Made by a program: the position numbers and the translations under genes
Notes under the pieces: generated by a model
Database searches by the model: none
What the model was told of the DNA's origin: nothing
The model's input: the letters and a program-made list of their open reading frames with translations, nothing else
In this document: positions 1 to 8,665 of the stretch, one piece after another
Numbering within the stretch: the first letter of the stretch is position 1
How the letters are laid out: each line of letters starts with the position of its first letter
Assembly (NCBI RefSeq): GCF_011602485.2
Contig: NZ_CP050022.2
Location: 5,414,001 to 5,478,000 of the forward strand
DNA from: Bradyrhizobium sp. 1(2017)
Lineage (GTDB): Bacteria; Pseudomonadota; Alphaproteobacteria; Rhizobiales; Xanthobacteraceae
DNA length: 64,000 bases
Direction of reading: 5' to 3'

Positions 1-19
1 CCTCACCTTCGCCGCTTTA

Positions 20-38
20 TGGTTAACGGGGCGTAAAC
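20..38 (-). promoter_or_regulatory. near-consensus CtrA-type box facing left
   Basis: Read on the minus strand the sequence is TTTA, seven bases, then TTAACCATAAA, one base off the TTAA-N7-TTAA CtrA consensus. It points away from flgI, so it would serve a leftward gene outside the window. The assignment rests on the motif alone. Confidence 0.35.
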
Positions 39-154
39 AGCCCGGCAAAAACTGCCGACAGGCGGCAGTTTCGCTCCTCAGGGCGAACGCCCGCTGACAC
101 CAGTCGAAACAGATTTATTCAACCTATTCAGCCACCTACCCTTGCTGCCCTGGG

Positions 155-172
155 TTGGCACAGCGCTCGCAA
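155..172 (+). promoter_or_regulatory. sigma-54 (-24/-12) promoter for flgI operon
   Basis: TTGGCAC followed by five bases and TCGCAA gives the invariant GG (157-158) and GC (169-170) exactly ten bases apart, as RpoN promoters require. It lies about 90 bases before the flgI start. The -12 element is TCGC rather than TTGC. Middle and late flagellar operons of Caulobacter-type systems use sigma-54 with FlbD, so the context fits. No enhancer site was identified with confidence. Confidence 0.6.
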
Positions 173-260
173 GGAAAGCGCCGGACCAGCTCGTCATGGG
201 AGTGTCGCAGCCGGTCCTTCGATTTGAGGAGCCCTTTCGGGTACCCTTGGGGAGCAGAGG

Positions 261-1385
261 ATGCCAGGCGTTCGTTGGGTGAGGATTGTTGGGGTGGCCT
301 GCGCTGCGCTGTCAGCGCTGGCGCTCTCGGTCACGTCAGCGGCTGCGACCTCGCGCATCAAGGATCTCGCCAACATCGAGGGCGTGCGGCAGAACCAGCT
401 CATCGGCTACGGCCTCGTCGTCGGCCTCAACGGCACCGGCGATACGCTCAACAACATCCCCTTCACCAAGCAGTCGCTGCAAGCGATGCTCGAGCGCATG
501 GGCGTCAACATCCGCGGCGCCACCATCCGCACCGGCAACGTCGCCGCCGTGATGGTCACCGGCAACCTGCCGGCCTTCGCCACCCAAGGCACGCGCATGG
601 ACGTCACCGTCTCCGCGCTCGGCGACGCCAAGAACCTCCAGGGCGGGACCCTGCTCGTGACCCCCCTGCTCGGCGCCGACGGCAACGTCTATGCGGTCGC
701 CCAGGGCTCGCTCGCAATTTCGGGTTTCCAGGCCGAGGGCGAAGCGGCGAAAATCGTCCGAGGCGTCCCGACCGTGGGCCGCATTGCCAACGGCGCCATC
801 ATCGAGCGCGAGATCGAGTTCGCGCTCAACCGCCTGCCGAATGTGCGCCTGGCGCTGCGCAATGCCGACTTCACCACCGCCAAGCGCATCGCTGCCGCCG
901 TCAACGACTATCTCGGCGTCAAGACCGCCGAGCCGATCGATCCCTCGACGGTGCAGCTGTCGATCCCGCCGGAGTTCAAGGGCAACGTCGTCGCCTTTCT
1001 CACCGAGATCGAGCAGCTCCAGGTCGATCCCGATCTCGCCGCCAAGATCATCATCGACGAACGGAGCGGCATCATCGTGATGGGCCGCGACGTCCGCGTC
1101 GCCACCGTCGCGGTCGCGCAGGGCAATCTCACCGTCACGATCTCCGAGAGCCCCCAGGTGAGCCAGCCCAATCCGTTGTCGCGGGGCCGGACCGTGGTCG
1201 CACCGCGCAGCAGCGTCACCGTCACCGAGGACGGCAAGAAGCTGGCGGTCGTCAAGGACGGCGTGTCGCTCCAACAGCTCGTCGACGGCCTCAACGGCCT
1301 CGGCATCGGTCCGCGCGACATGATCAGCATCCTCCAGGCGATCAAGGCCGCCGGTGCGATCGAAGCCGACATCGAGGTGATGTGA
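261..1385 (+). CDS. flgI: flagellar P-ring protein FlgI
   Basis: This 374-residue protein has a Sec-type signal peptide (about residues 1-30, ending near ATS) followed by the FlgI hallmark region RIKDLANIEGVRQNQLIGYG and GLVVGLNGTGD. It ends in the typical ISILQAIKAAGAIEAD segment. FlgI assembles in the periplasm into the P ring that surrounds the flagellar rod at the peptidoglycan. Length is normal for the family. The ATG at 261 follows a purine-rich GGAGCAGAGG. The stop codon overlaps the next start by one base (TGATG), which shows translational coupling with the rod-binding gene. A sigma-54-type promoter sits upstream. Confidence 0.96.
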   Translation: MPGVRWVRIVGVACAALSALALSVTSAAATSRIKDLANIEGVRQNQLIGYGLVVGLNGTGDTLNNIPFTKQSLQAMLERMGVNIRGATIRTGNVAAVMVTGNLPAFATQGTRMDVTVSALGDAKNLQGGTLLVTPLLGADGNVYAVAQGSLAISGFQAEGEAAKIVRGVPTVGRIANGAIIEREIEFALNRLPNVRLALRNADFTTAKRIAAAVNDYLGVKTAEPIDPSTVQLSIPPEFKGNVVAFLTEIEQLQVDPDLAAKIIIDERSGIIVMGRDVRVATVAVAQGNLTVTISESPQVSQPNPLSRGRTVVAPRSSVTVTEDGKKLAVVKDGVSLQQLVDGLNGLGIGPRDMISILQAIKAAGAIEADIEVM

Positions 1386-1753
1386 TGCAGACCAATGCGA
1401 TCAACACTCCGCGCCTCGCCACCTCCTCGGCCTTCTCGGTCGAGAGCCGCAACGGCCGGCCGGACTTCGATCTCGCCGCCGCGTTGCAAAAGGTCTCGCC
1501 GCAGCAGCAGACCAAGGCGCAGAAGACCGCCACCGACTTCGAGGCGATGTTCCTCAACAGCATGTTCTCGCAGATGACCTCCGGCCTGAAGGGCGAAGGC
1601 CCGTTCGGCGACACGCCCGGCACCGGCGTGTGGCGCTCGATGCTGACCGAGCAATATTCCAAGAACTTCGCCAAGGCCGGCGGCGTCGGCGTCGCCACCG
1701 AAGTCTACCGCACCCTGATCATGCAGCAGGCGAAAACGATCCGCACGGCATAA
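1385..1753 (+). CDS. flgJ: rod-binding protein, FlgJ N-terminal type
   Basis: The 122-residue product contains the rod-binding domain of FlgJ: an acidic FEAMFLNSMFSQM helix, the GPFGDTPGTGVWRSMLTEQ stretch and a C-terminal helix ending QQAKTIRTA. It lacks the muramidase domain found in enterobacterial FlgJ, as is usual in alphaproteobacteria, where a separate lytic enzyme is used. It is expected to help rod assembly in the periplasm. It is read from an ATG overlapping the flgI stop. A longer frame open upstream from 155 is only a shadow of flgI. Confidence 0.88.
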   Translation: MQTNAINTPRLATSSAFSVESRNGRPDFDLAAALQKVSPQQQTKAQKTATDFEAMFLNSMFSQMTSGLKGEGPFGDTPGTGVWRSMLTEQYSKNFAKAGGVGVATEVYRTLIMQQAKTIRTA

Positions 1754-1764
1754 GGTCAAACGAG

Positions 1765-2262
1765 ATGAATCATTCCAACCTCTCACGTCAGCCGATGCAA
1801 GCGCAGCGCCCGAACACCGCGCCCGGTAGCGCCGAGGCGCGCAAGCTCGCCGAGGACCTGATGGATGCGATGAGCGCCCTGCTCGGGCTGATCGAGCGCG
1901 AGACCGAGCTCGTTCGCGCCGGCAAGGTCCGCGACGCCATGATGCTCGAGGGCAGGAAGCAGGAGCTGTCGCGCAACTATGTCGGCGCCGTCAGCCAGCT
2001 GAAGGCGAACCAGGCCCAGCTCGCGAAATCCGCGCCCGAGCTGCTCTCGACCCTGCATCGTCACCACGATGCATTTCGCGCGATGCTTCAGGTCAATCTC
2101 ACCGTGCTCGCCACCGCGCACGCGGTGTCCGAGAGCGTCGTGCGCGGCGTCAATGCCGAGATCCAGAAGCGCAACGTACCGAACACCTATACGGCCGCAG
2201 GTCGTCGCGCCGCTCCCGGACCGCGCCACATCACGCCGCTCGCGGTCAGCCGCTCGCTCTGA
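1765..2262 (+). CDS. flgN: FlgN-like flagellar chaperone
   Basis: This is a 165-residue, mostly helical protein. The region LAEDLMDAMSALLGLIERETELVRAGKVRDAMML, followed by QELSRNYV and a long second helical stretch, resembles FlgN-family proteins, which act as export chaperones for the hook-filament junction proteins FlgK and FlgL. It begins 11 bases after the flgJ-type gene and is surely the third gene of the same operon. Its putative clients flgK and flgL lie 20 kb away in this window. The family call rests on helical pattern and position rather than on a strong motif. Confidence 0.68.
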   Translation: MNHSNLSRQPMQAQRPNTAPGSAEARKLAEDLMDAMSALLGLIERETELVRAGKVRDAMMLEGRKQELSRNYVGAVSQLKANQAQLAKSAPELLSTLHRHHDAFRAMLQVNLTVLATAHAVSESVVRGVNAEIQKRNVPNTYTAAGRRAAPGPRHITPLAVSRSL

Positions 2263-2297
2263 GCGCGCTCGAGAACAAGAGACAATTTGACGAAAAA

Positions 2298-2321
2298 CCG
2301 CGCGGCGAAATCGCCGCGCGG
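2298..2321. terminator. perfect GC-rich hairpin after flgN
   Basis: Eleven-base arms CCGCGCGGCGA and TCGCCGCGCGG are separated by AA. A run of five A lies on the left side, so the stronger U-tract reading is leftward; to the right only GTTAGG follows. It probably ends the flgI-flgJ-flgN transcript but is not a textbook rightward terminator. Confidence 0.5.
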
Positions 2322-2421
2322 TTAGGCACGTTTCGTTACCAGGTCTTCAGTCCTGGTGTTCCATGCTTGCGCGATTAGAGGGGTTGGGATTTGACTCACG
2401 TGAGGCAACCAGGAGGCTGCC

Positions 2422-2781
2422 ATGAGTACAGATTTCAGCATCAGGCCGGTGGGGATCCCGGCCCCCGTGCAGATCGTAGCGACGCCCAACGCGGCGGCGA
2501 ACGAGGCCGTGCAAACTGATCTTCCGGTGAGGCAGACGGTCGCCGCGAGCGATACGAGCGCGCCGGTGCGCAATGATTTGCCGAACCACGAAAACATTTC
2601 GCGCCAAGTCGTGTTCGACCAGGCGGCCGCATCCTTCGTCTTCCAGGTCGTCAACGAGAGGACCGACGCGGTGGTCAATCAATTTCCCGACGAGGCGATG
2701 CTGCGCCGGAGGGCCTATTTCCACGCCCTGGATATGAAGTCCGAACCCTCGCGTCCGCTCAGCACCGACCGCAGCGCCTGA
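2422..2781 (+). CDS. FlaG-like small flagellar-locus protein
   Basis: The 119-residue protein has a low-complexity, Pro/Ala-rich N-terminal half and a C-terminal block (about residues 60-100) reading RQVVFDQAAASFVFQVVNER then VVNQFPDEAMLRRRAY. That block matches the general pattern of FlaG proteins, in which a beta-rich segment is followed by a conserved 'IRQIP-x-E' motif; here the motif is NQFPDE. FlaG proteins affect filament length. A strong AGGAGG lies six bases before the ATG. It could instead be an unrelated small flagellar-cluster protein, since identity is low and only the C-terminal part is diagnostic. Confidence 0.5.
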   Translation: MSTDFSIRPVGIPAPVQIVATPNAAANEAVQTDLPVRQTVAASDTSAPVRNDLPNHENISRQVVFDQAAASFVFQVVNERTDAVVNQFPDEAMLRRRAYFHALDMKSEPSRPLSTDRSA

Positions 2782-2791
2782 CCATCAACGT

Positions 2792-2821
2792 CGCAACGGC
2801 AGTATCGGTTGCGCCGTTGCG
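2792..2821. terminator. hairpin between convergent FlaG-like gene and flaF
   Basis: Perfect nine-base arms CGCAACGGC and GCCGTTGCG enclose a 12-base loop. It sits in the short convergent gap. No U-tract is present on either side, so Rho-independent function is uncertain. Confidence 0.35.
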
Positions 2822-2887
2822 CCCTGCCCTCTTCAGCGTGAACCTCTTGCGTGATCTACAACATGCTCGACCACGACGGAAGGCCGT

Positions 2888-3256
2888 TCACGGCCGTCCG
2901 GACAGACCCGCAGCGATGTTGCGGTTGATCTCGATCAGTGGGCGGAAATGATCGAACTGTGGGCTCATCTGGAGCGCCGCGGTCTGGCTCAGCACGAACA
3001 CGCTGATGTTGGCGATCTTCTGCCGGACGTCGATCGGCTGCGGATTGTTGTCGCGCATCGCCTCGCTCAGGAAGATGGTCCAGAGCTTGCGGTTGAACAT
3101 CAGGGCCTGCATGGTCTGCTCGCTGAGCGGATCGGCGTTGTTCACCGCATCCTGGAGCTTGTTCGCGGCCTTGAGCAGGGTCTGCGCCTCGATGTCGCGA
3201 GGAGATGCTGTGGTCGTTGCAACACGCGCGTAGGCCGAGGCAGCAGAATTCGACAT
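2888..3256 (-). CDS. flaF: flagellin biosynthesis regulator FlaF
   Basis: The 122-residue product has the FlaF signature: an N-terminal SAYARVA segment, a central EAQTLLKAANKLQ helix, then NRKLWTIFLSEAMRDNNPQP and a helical C-terminus containing NISVFVLSQTA. FlaF is a cytoplasmic protein required for flagellin production and secretion in alphaproteobacteria, acting with FlbT as a regulatory pair. FlbT lies at the far end of the flagellin cluster, so the pair brackets the four flagellins. I chose the ATG at 3256; an in-frame TTG one codon earlier is possible. The gene lies downstream of flagellin 1 on the same strand. Confidence 0.9.
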   Translation of the reverse strand: MSNSAASAYARVATTTASPRDIEAQTLLKAANKLQDAVNNADPLSEQTMQALMFNRKLWTIFLSEAMRDNNPQPIDVRQKIANISVFVLSQTAALQMSPQFDHFRPLIEINRNIAAGLSGRP

Positions 3257-3495
3257 CAATCACACCCTGGAAGTTTCCTAGCCCGTTGAAAGAGCTTAAG
3301 GATTTCTTTCCCAACCCTAGGCAGCACCGCTTAAGATTTGCTTACATGTGTGCTTGGAAGCACTCCGGATAAGTACGGGTCGCGGAGCTCTTCGTCAGCG
3401 CAAACGTTAGATCCACGCACACACGGTGTAAACGCACATCGCATGAGGCGTGTCGATCTGAGCTAATCTCGAGTTAGCGATCTCCCTCAAATGAA

Positions 3496-3517
3496 CGGCG
3501 GAGCATTAGCCCCGCCG
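3496..3517 (-). terminator. candidate terminator of flagellin 1
   Basis: CGGCGGAGC and GCCCCGCCG pair with one mismatch around a four-base loop, the same GC-rich stem design as after flagellins 2-4. The U-tract on the minus strand is weak, so some read-through into flaF is possible. Confidence 0.45.
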
Positions 3518-3550
3518 CGAAATCTCGAATAGCGATTCTGCACCGCGCGA

Positions 3551-5839
3551 TTAGCGGAGCAGCTGGAGCACGCTCTGCTGCGACTGGTTGGCCAGCGACA
3601 GCGCGGAGACCGCGATCGACTGGCGCGTCGACAGCGCCTGGCTGTTGGCCGCTTCCTCGTTGGTGTCGGCGAGCGTCAGGTTGGACGAGCCGGTCTGCAG
3701 CACGTTGATCAGGTTCTTGGAGAAATCCTGACGCACCTGCACGATCGACAGATTCGAACCGAGCGTCGAACCTTGCGAGCGCAACGTGCTCGAGGCCGCG
3801 TTCAGGCTGGCCAGCACCTTGTTGGTGGCGCCGTTGTCGATGAAGTCGACGCCGTTGACGAGATTGCTGAGTCCGAGGCCCGCCGCGTTGAACACAACGC
3901 CGTTGATGCTCAGCGTGGAACTTCCGGTCTCGTTGAAGACGAGCTTCAGCGTGTCGCCGTTGAGCAGGTTGACGCCGTTGAAGGAGGAGTCCTGCGACGT
4001 CGTGTCGATCTGGGCCAGGATGTTGTTGAACTGGTTGACCAGGTTGGAGCGCGCGGTCTGCGCGACCGGATCCTGGACCGGCGGCTGCGCCGTGGTGAAG
4101 GCCAGAACACCGGTGATCGTGCCGCCGACTGCGCCGCCCGCGACGCTCGAGCCGAGCGTCGAAGAGGCGTATTCGTTGACGGTCGTCACCGTGAGCACGC
4201 CGTTGGCATCGATCGTCGCCGTCAGGTGATTGGCCTGAAGCTGCGCGTTGAGCTGGTCCAGCGTCTTGACGGTGCCGTTGGTGCCGTCGCCGAAGGTGAC
4301 GTTGACCGGCGTGCCGCCGTTGAAGGAGGTGAAGGTCAGCGTCTTGCCGCTGATGCCGCCGACGCCCGAGGTGCGCGCCGCGGTGAAGGCGGTCGCCGTC
4401 CCGGTGTTGCCGCTGAGGCCGAAGGCGCTGAGAGCGTTGCCGGTGCCGGTGATCGACAGGTCTGAGTTGATGCCGGTCGAGAGCGCAAGCTGGCCGCTGC
4501 TGTTGACCGAGGACGGAATCTGGCCCGCGGTGGTCGACAGGGCCGCCGCGCCGTTGAAGATGCTGGCGGTCTTGACGCCGGTGGCAAGGTCGACTGCGTT
4601 GAGCAGGTCGGTCAACGTCGCGCTCTGGATATAGACCGTCGAGTTGCCGTTGCCGTCGGTGACGATGTTGCCGCTGACGCCGCCGGAGGTGACGCCCGCC
4701 GCCGATTGCGGCGTCTGCGCGTTCTTGAAGGTGATGGTCTTGCCGTCGATGTTCAGCGTCGAGCCGTCCTGGACCAGGGAGCCGAGCGAGCCGGCCGTGG
4801 TCGACCGGTTCGCGGTCACGTTCGCGTTGCCCGCGCCGGTCGCGGATGTCAGGCCGAGCGCCTTGAGGAAATCGGCCTTGCCCGTCACGCTGAGATCGGC
4901 GCCGGTCGAGCTCTTCAGCGTCACGGCGCCCGCCGTGATCGAGGATGCAACCTGAAGCGTGCCGACGGGACCCGCCGAACCGCTGACCGCGATGGTCGCC
5001 GCGCCTGCGCTGATGGTTGCGGTCTTGACGCCGCTGGCGAGGTCGATCGCAGTGAGGACGTCGTTGACCGTCGCCCCGGGCGCAGCCGCCGTTCCCTCGT
5101 AGACGATCGAATTGCCGTTGCCGTCCGTGGCAATGTGCCCGCTGGCATCGAGGCCCCAGCCGGTCGGCTGCGTGCTCGGAGCAACGCCGGTGCGGAAAGT
5201 GATGGTCTTGCCGTTCACCGTGATGGTGTCGCCGTCCGCGGGCGGCGTGCTGAAAGTGGCCGATGCCGTGGTGCCGAGCAGCGTGGCGGTGCCGGACAGT
5301 GCGGTGGTGCCGTCGGCGGCGAGCGCTGCCGTGCCGGTAAAGGTGCCGGCGCTCGAGCCGAGCGATGCGCCGAGCGCGGCAGTTCCGGTGACCGGGGTCG
5401 TGCCGCCGGCCGCACCGGTATAGAGCACGTTGCTCTTGGCGGTCGCGCTCGCATAGGAGGTCGTTCCGCGCAAATCGGCGGGCGTCGCCCCGGGAATCGT
5501 GGTGGAGACGTTCGACTTGGTGGAATAGCCGACCGTGGTCTGGAGCGCCTGGTTGGCGATCGATTTCGCGCTGTCGATCAGCTTCTGGAGCGAGGTGATG
5601 CCGGTGTTGGCGGCCTGGAGCACCTGCACACCGTTGTTGATGCCGTCGAGCAGGTTGCTGATGTCGCTCGCCCGGTTGTCCAAGCCCTGTGCCGTGAAGA
5701 AGTTGGTGGGATTGTCGAGCGCTGTATTGACCTTCTTGCCGGTCGACAGCCGTTCCTGCGTCGTGGCCAGCAAGTCGGCCGTCGACTGCAGCGACAACAG
5801 GTTCTGGCGAACGGACGCCGAGAGAACGATGTTGGACAT
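3551..5839 (-). CDS. fliC: large flagellin 1 (divergent copy)
   Basis: This 762-residue flagellin has the conserved ends that form the D0/D1 core. The N-terminus starts MSNIVLSASVRQNLLSLQST and runs through ALDNPTNFFTAQ; the C-terminus contains DTNEEAANSQALSTRQ and ends QSVLQLLR. The central ~460 residues are a Ser/Thr/Gly/Ala-rich beta insert with several 'GDTITVNGKTITF...TVNDVLTAIDLASGVKTA' modules. Length is far above the ~280-500 residues usual for flagellins and matches the large flagellins of the Bradyrhizobium thick subpolar filament. It is the most divergent of the four copies and begins MSN rather than MSG. Upstream lies an exact TTAA-N7-TTAA box absent from the other copies, suggesting separate timing. 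Confidence 0.95.
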   Translation of the reverse strand: MSNIVLSASVRQNLLSLQSTADLLATTQERLSTGKKVNTALDNPTNFFTAQGLDNRASDISNLLDGINNGVQVLQAANTGITSLQKLIDSAKSIANQALQTTVGYSTKSNVSTTIPGATPADLRGTTSYASATAKSNVLYTGAAGGTTPVTGTAALGASLGSSAGTFTGTAALAADGTTALSGTATLLGTTASATFSTPPADGDTITVNGKTITFRTGVAPSTQPTGWGLDASGHIATDGNGNSIVYEGTAAAPGATVNDVLTAIDLASGVKTATISAGAATIAVSGSAGPVGTLQVASSITAGAVTLKSSTGADLSVTGKADFLKALGLTSATGAGNANVTANRSTTAGSLGSLVQDGSTLNIDGKTITFKNAQTPQSAAGVTSGGVSGNIVTDGNGNSTVYIQSATLTDLLNAVDLATGVKTASIFNGAAALSTTAGQIPSSVNSSGQLALSTGINSDLSITGTGNALSAFGLSGNTGTATAFTAARTSGVGGISGKTLTFTSFNGGTPVNVTFGDGTNGTVKTLDQLNAQLQANHLTATIDANGVLTVTTVNEYASSTLGSSVAGGAVGGTITGVLAFTTAQPPVQDPVAQTARSNLVNQFNNILAQIDTTSQDSSFNGVNLLNGDTLKLVFNETGSSTLSINGVVFNAAGLGLSNLVNGVDFIDNGATNKVLASLNAASSTLRSQGSTLGSNLSIVQVRQDFSKNLINVLQTGSSNLTLADTNEEAANSQALSTRQSIAVSALSLANQSQQSVLQLLR

Positions 5840-5933
5840 TGGCGAGTCTTCCTCTTGAACCGGGTACGAATCGGCCGCGCGGTCTGGAGAGCGGGCTTTT
5901 GTCCAGTTTTAGGACGTGTCCTTTAAAGTATGG

Positions 5934-5948
5934 TTAACGCCGGTTTAA
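5934..5948 (-). promoter_or_regulatory. exact CtrA-type box upstream of flagellin 1
   Basis: TTAA (5934-5937), seven bases, TTAA (5945-5948) matches the full-length CtrA consensus. On the minus strand the right half reads GTTAACCATAC, the preferred orientation toward flagellin 1, whose start is about 95 bases downstream. CtrA is the alphaproteobacterial cell-cycle and flagellar regulator. Binding itself is inferred. Confidence 0.6.
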
Positions 5949-5994
5949 GCGATAGGGTTAATGGCGGGTGAAGAGCCCTGCCCGCCTCCGAACG

Positions 5995-6030
5995 CAAAAA
6001 AGAGCGGCGGGGCAAATGGCCCCACCGCTC
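5995..6030 (-). terminator. Rho-independent terminator of flagellin 2
   Basis: On the minus strand a 12-base stem (6019-6030 with 6002-6013, one wobble pair, five-base loop) is followed directly by six U. It lies 29 bases after the flagellin 2 stop. Confidence 0.85.
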
Positions 6031-6058
6031 GATTTTATTGAGTGATTTCAGTTACTTG

Positions 6059-8338
6059 TTAGCGGAGCAGCTGGAGCACGCTCTGCTGCGAGGTGTTGGC
6101 CAGCGACAGCGCAGAGACCGCGATGGACTGGCGGGTCGACAGCGCCTGGCTGTTCGCCGCCTCGACGTTGGTGTCGGCCAGCGTCAGGTTGGACGAACCG
6201 GTCTGCAGCACGTTGATCAGGTTCTTGTTGAAGTCCTGACGGATCTGCACGACCGAGAGGTTCGAGCCGAGGCTGGAGGCTTCCGAGCGCAGCGTGCTCG
6301 ACGCCGCGTTCAGGTTGGTCAGCACCCTGTTGGCCGCGGCGTTGTCGATGAAGTCGACGCCGACGGTCAGCGCCGCGAGGCCCAGACCCTTGGAGTTGTA
6401 GGTCACGCCGGTGATGTTCAGGCTCGACTTGCCGGTCTCGTCGAACACCAGCTTGAGCTGATCACCATTGAGCAGGTTGACGCCGTTGAACGAGGAGTCC
6501 TGCGAAGTCGTGTCGATCTGGTTCAGGATGTTGTTGTACTGAGACACCAGGTTCGCACGAGCCGTCTGCGCAACCGCATCCTGGACGGGGGTGGAAGCCG
6601 TCGAGAAGGTCAGTGCCGAAGTGAGCGTGCCGCCGATTGCGCCGCCGGCGGCCGTCGAGCCGAGCGTCGAGGACGCGTAGTCGTTCGAGGCCGTGATCGT
6701 CAGCAGGCCGTTGGCGTCGATCGTCGCAGCCAGGTTGTTGGCCTGAAGCTTGTTGTTGAGCTGATCGAGCGTCTTGACCGTGCCGTTGGTGCCGTCGCCG
6801 AAGGTGACGTTTACCGCCGTGCCGCCATTGAAGGAGCTGAAGGTCAAGGTCTTCCCGGCGATGCCGCCGATGCCGGAGGTGCGGGCCGCGGTGAAGGCCG
6901 TTGCGTTGCCGGTGTTGCCGGCGAGGCCGAACACATTGAGCGCGTTGCCGGTGCCGGTGATCGACAGGTCGGCATTGACGCCGGTCGAGAGCTTGAGCTG
7001 ACCGGACGTATTGATCGTGGAGTTCGACTGGCCCGTCGCGGTCGCAAGCGTCGCAGTGCCGTTGGCATTGATCGTCGCCGTCTGCACGCCGGTGGCAAGG
7101 TCGATCGCCTTCAGGACGTCGTTCACCGTGCCGGACTGCAGATAGACCGTCGAGTTGCCATTGCCGTCGGTGACGACCGCACCGTTCGCACCATAGCCGC
7201 TCGCAACGCTCGGAGCACCGGTCGTACCCGGGGTCGGCGCATTCTTGAAGGTGATGACGTGACCGTTGACGTTCAGCGTCGAGCCGTCCGTGAGGGTCGC
7301 CCCCAGCGAGGACGCAGTCGTGGTCCGGTTGACGCTCAGGCTGGCATTGCCCGCACCCGAGGACGTCGTCAGGCCGAGAGCCTTGAGCAGGTCGGCCTTG
7401 CCGGTGAGGCTGAGATCCGCACCCGTCGAGCTCTTCAGCGTGACGGCGCCCGCAGCAACGCTCGAAGCGGTCTGGTTGACGCTCGTGGCGATCGTCGCAG
7501 CACCCGAAGTGATGGAAGCGGTCTTCACGCCGCTGGCGAGATCGACCGCGGTCAACAGATCGTTGACGGTCGCAGCCGGGGTGCCGGCGGTGCCGAGATA
7601 GACGGTGGTGTTGCCGTTGGCATCGGTGACGAGGTTGCCGCTGACACCCGAGCCGGACGGAACCGCCGTCGACGCCGGCGCCGAGCCGCTGCGGAACGTG
7701 ATGGTCTTGCCGTTCACGGTCAGCGTGTCGCCGTCGGCGGGCTGCGCGTTGCCGACGAGGCCGGTTGCGGTCGTGCCCGAGGTCGCGATCAGGGTGATGG
7801 TGCCGGTCAGGGCCGTGGTGCCGTCGCCGGCCGTTGCCGCGGTGCCCGTGAACGTGCCGAGGGTGGCGCCGAGCGAGGTGGTGCCGTTCGCCGCCGTGGT
7901 GCCGCCGGCCGTGCCGTTATACAGCACGTTGCTGCTCGCGGTCGCGCTGGCAAAGCTCGTCGTGCCGCGCAGGTCCGCCGCGGTCGCGCCGGCGATGGTG
8001 GTGGAGACGTTCGACTTGGTGGAGTAGCCGACGGTGGTCTGCAGCGCCTGGTTGGCGATCGACTTGGCGCTGTCGATCAGCTTCTGCAGCGAGGTCAGGC
8101 CGGTGTTGGCAGCCTGCAGCACCTGCACACCGTTGGCGATGCCGTCGAGCAGATTGTTGATGTCGCTGGCGCGGTTGTCGAGCGACTGTGCCGTGAAGAA
8201 GTTGGTGGGATTGTCCAGGGCCGAGTTGACGCTCTTGCCGGTCGACAGACGGTTCTGTGTGGTGGCGAGGAGATCGGCGGTGGACTGGAGAGAGAGCAGG
8301 TTCTGACGAACCGACGCAGAGAGAACGATACCGGACAT
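6059..8338 (-). CDS. fliC: large flagellin 2
   Basis: The 759-residue flagellin starts MSGIVLSASVRQNLLSLQST and ends SLANTSQQSVLQLLR. The two ends form the coiled-coil filament core. The middle contains at least two copies of a beta module in which GDTLTVNGKTITF or GSTLNVNGHVITF is followed by VTDxNGNxTVYL and then a DLLTAVDLASGVKTA helix. It differs from copies 3 and 4 by scattered substitutions, including the C-terminal NTSQQS in place of NQSQQS. The ribosome site AGAAGGGTAAGAG lies before the ATG, and a terminator follows. It is transcribed from its own upstream region, which is conserved with copies 3 and 4. Confidence 0.96.
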   Translation of the reverse strand: MSGIVLSASVRQNLLSLQSTADLLATTQNRLSTGKSVNSALDNPTNFFTAQSLDNRASDINNLLDGIANGVQVLQAANTGLTSLQKLIDSAKSIANQALQTTVGYSTKSNVSTTIAGATAADLRGTTSFASATASSNVLYNGTAGGTTAANGTTSLGATLGTFTGTAATAGDGTTALTGTITLIATSGTTATGLVGNAQPADGDTLTVNGKTITFRSGSAPASTAVPSGSGVSGNLVTDANGNTTVYLGTAGTPAATVNDLLTAVDLASGVKTASITSGAATIATSVNQTASSVAAGAVTLKSSTGADLSLTGKADLLKALGLTTSSGAGNASLSVNRTTTASSLGATLTDGSTLNVNGHVITFKNAPTPGTTGAPSVASGYGANGAVVTDGNGNSTVYLQSGTVNDVLKAIDLATGVQTATINANGTATLATATGQSNSTINTSGQLKLSTGVNADLSITGTGNALNVFGLAGNTGNATAFTAARTSGIGGIAGKTLTFSSFNGGTAVNVTFGDGTNGTVKTLDQLNNKLQANNLAATIDANGLLTITASNDYASSTLGSTAAGGAIGGTLTSALTFSTASTPVQDAVAQTARANLVSQYNNILNQIDTTSQDSSFNGVNLLNGDQLKLVFDETGKSSLNITGVTYNSKGLGLAALTVGVDFIDNAAANRVLTNLNAASSTLRSEASSLGSNLSVVQIRQDFNKNLINVLQTGSSNLTLADTNVEAANSQALSTRQSIAVSALSLANTSQQSVLQLLR

Positions 8339-8415
8339 GACTCTTACCCTTCTGGCTTACGCGTCTTCGTTCGATCGCTTCTGGATCGAGTGACGGGCAC
8401 AGGGTGAGCTGACAT

Positions 8416-8465
8416 GGCTAACAAAGGGTGAAACGAACATCGCCTGCCTAAGCGCCGGTTCACCA
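8416..8465 (-). promoter_or_regulatory. conserved flagellin upstream element (copy 2)
   Basis: A 50-base block, read on the minus strand, begins TGGTGAAC and ends CTTTGTTAGCC. It aligns without gaps to the block before flagellin 3, while flanking sequence is less alike. It lies about 80-130 bases before the start codon, a position suited to a promoter or the 5' end of the leader RNA. The sigma factor cannot be named from the sequence. Confidence 0.45.
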
Positions 8466-8528
8466 TAAGCGCCTGGACGCGCTTGCAGCGTCAGGCAATC
8501 GCCCTGGAATCATTGGCTTTTCTCAGCG

Positions 8529-8548
8529 CTTACGCTCCATTAACCATA
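8529..8548 (+). promoter_or_regulatory. CtrA-like near-match between flagellins 2 and 3
   Basis: On the plus strand CTTA, seven bases and TTAACCATAAC differ from the TTAA-N7-TTAA box at the first half. It points away from flagellin 2. A more degraded version (GTCAACCATAAC, about 11159) sits in the same place before flagellin 3. The rest of the 8339-8665 gap holds the copy-2 promoter element and the copy-3 terminator; no gene is seen. Confidence 0.25.
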
Positions 8549-8605
8549 ACCGCTGGTTACTTTCCCGGACCGTCGCCTGCGCTCTCGAACCTCGACTGAC
8601 GAACG

Positions 8606-8635
8606 AAAAAAGACGGCGGGGCCAAGGCCCCGCCG
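8606..8635 (-). terminator. Rho-independent terminator of flagellin 3
   Basis: Ten-base perfect arms CGGCGGGGCC and GGCCCCGCCG are followed on the minus strand by a run of six U. It is 31 bases past the flagellin 3 stop. Confidence 0.87.
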
Positions 8636-8665
8636 CCGGATCTTGCTTGCGATGTCGTCCGCCAG

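Noticed and set aside
155..1384. Start of the rod-binding protein at 155 (532 codons)
   Set aside because: The first 410 codons overlap flgI out of frame and are Arg-rich nonsense; the FlgJ similarity begins exactly at 1385.
5840..5925. Sigma-54 promoter for flagellin 1 (CTGGAC-N8-CCCGCT)
   Set aside because: The GG/GC spacing is right, but both elements deviate strongly from TGGCAC and TTGC, so a chance match is likely in GC-rich DNA.
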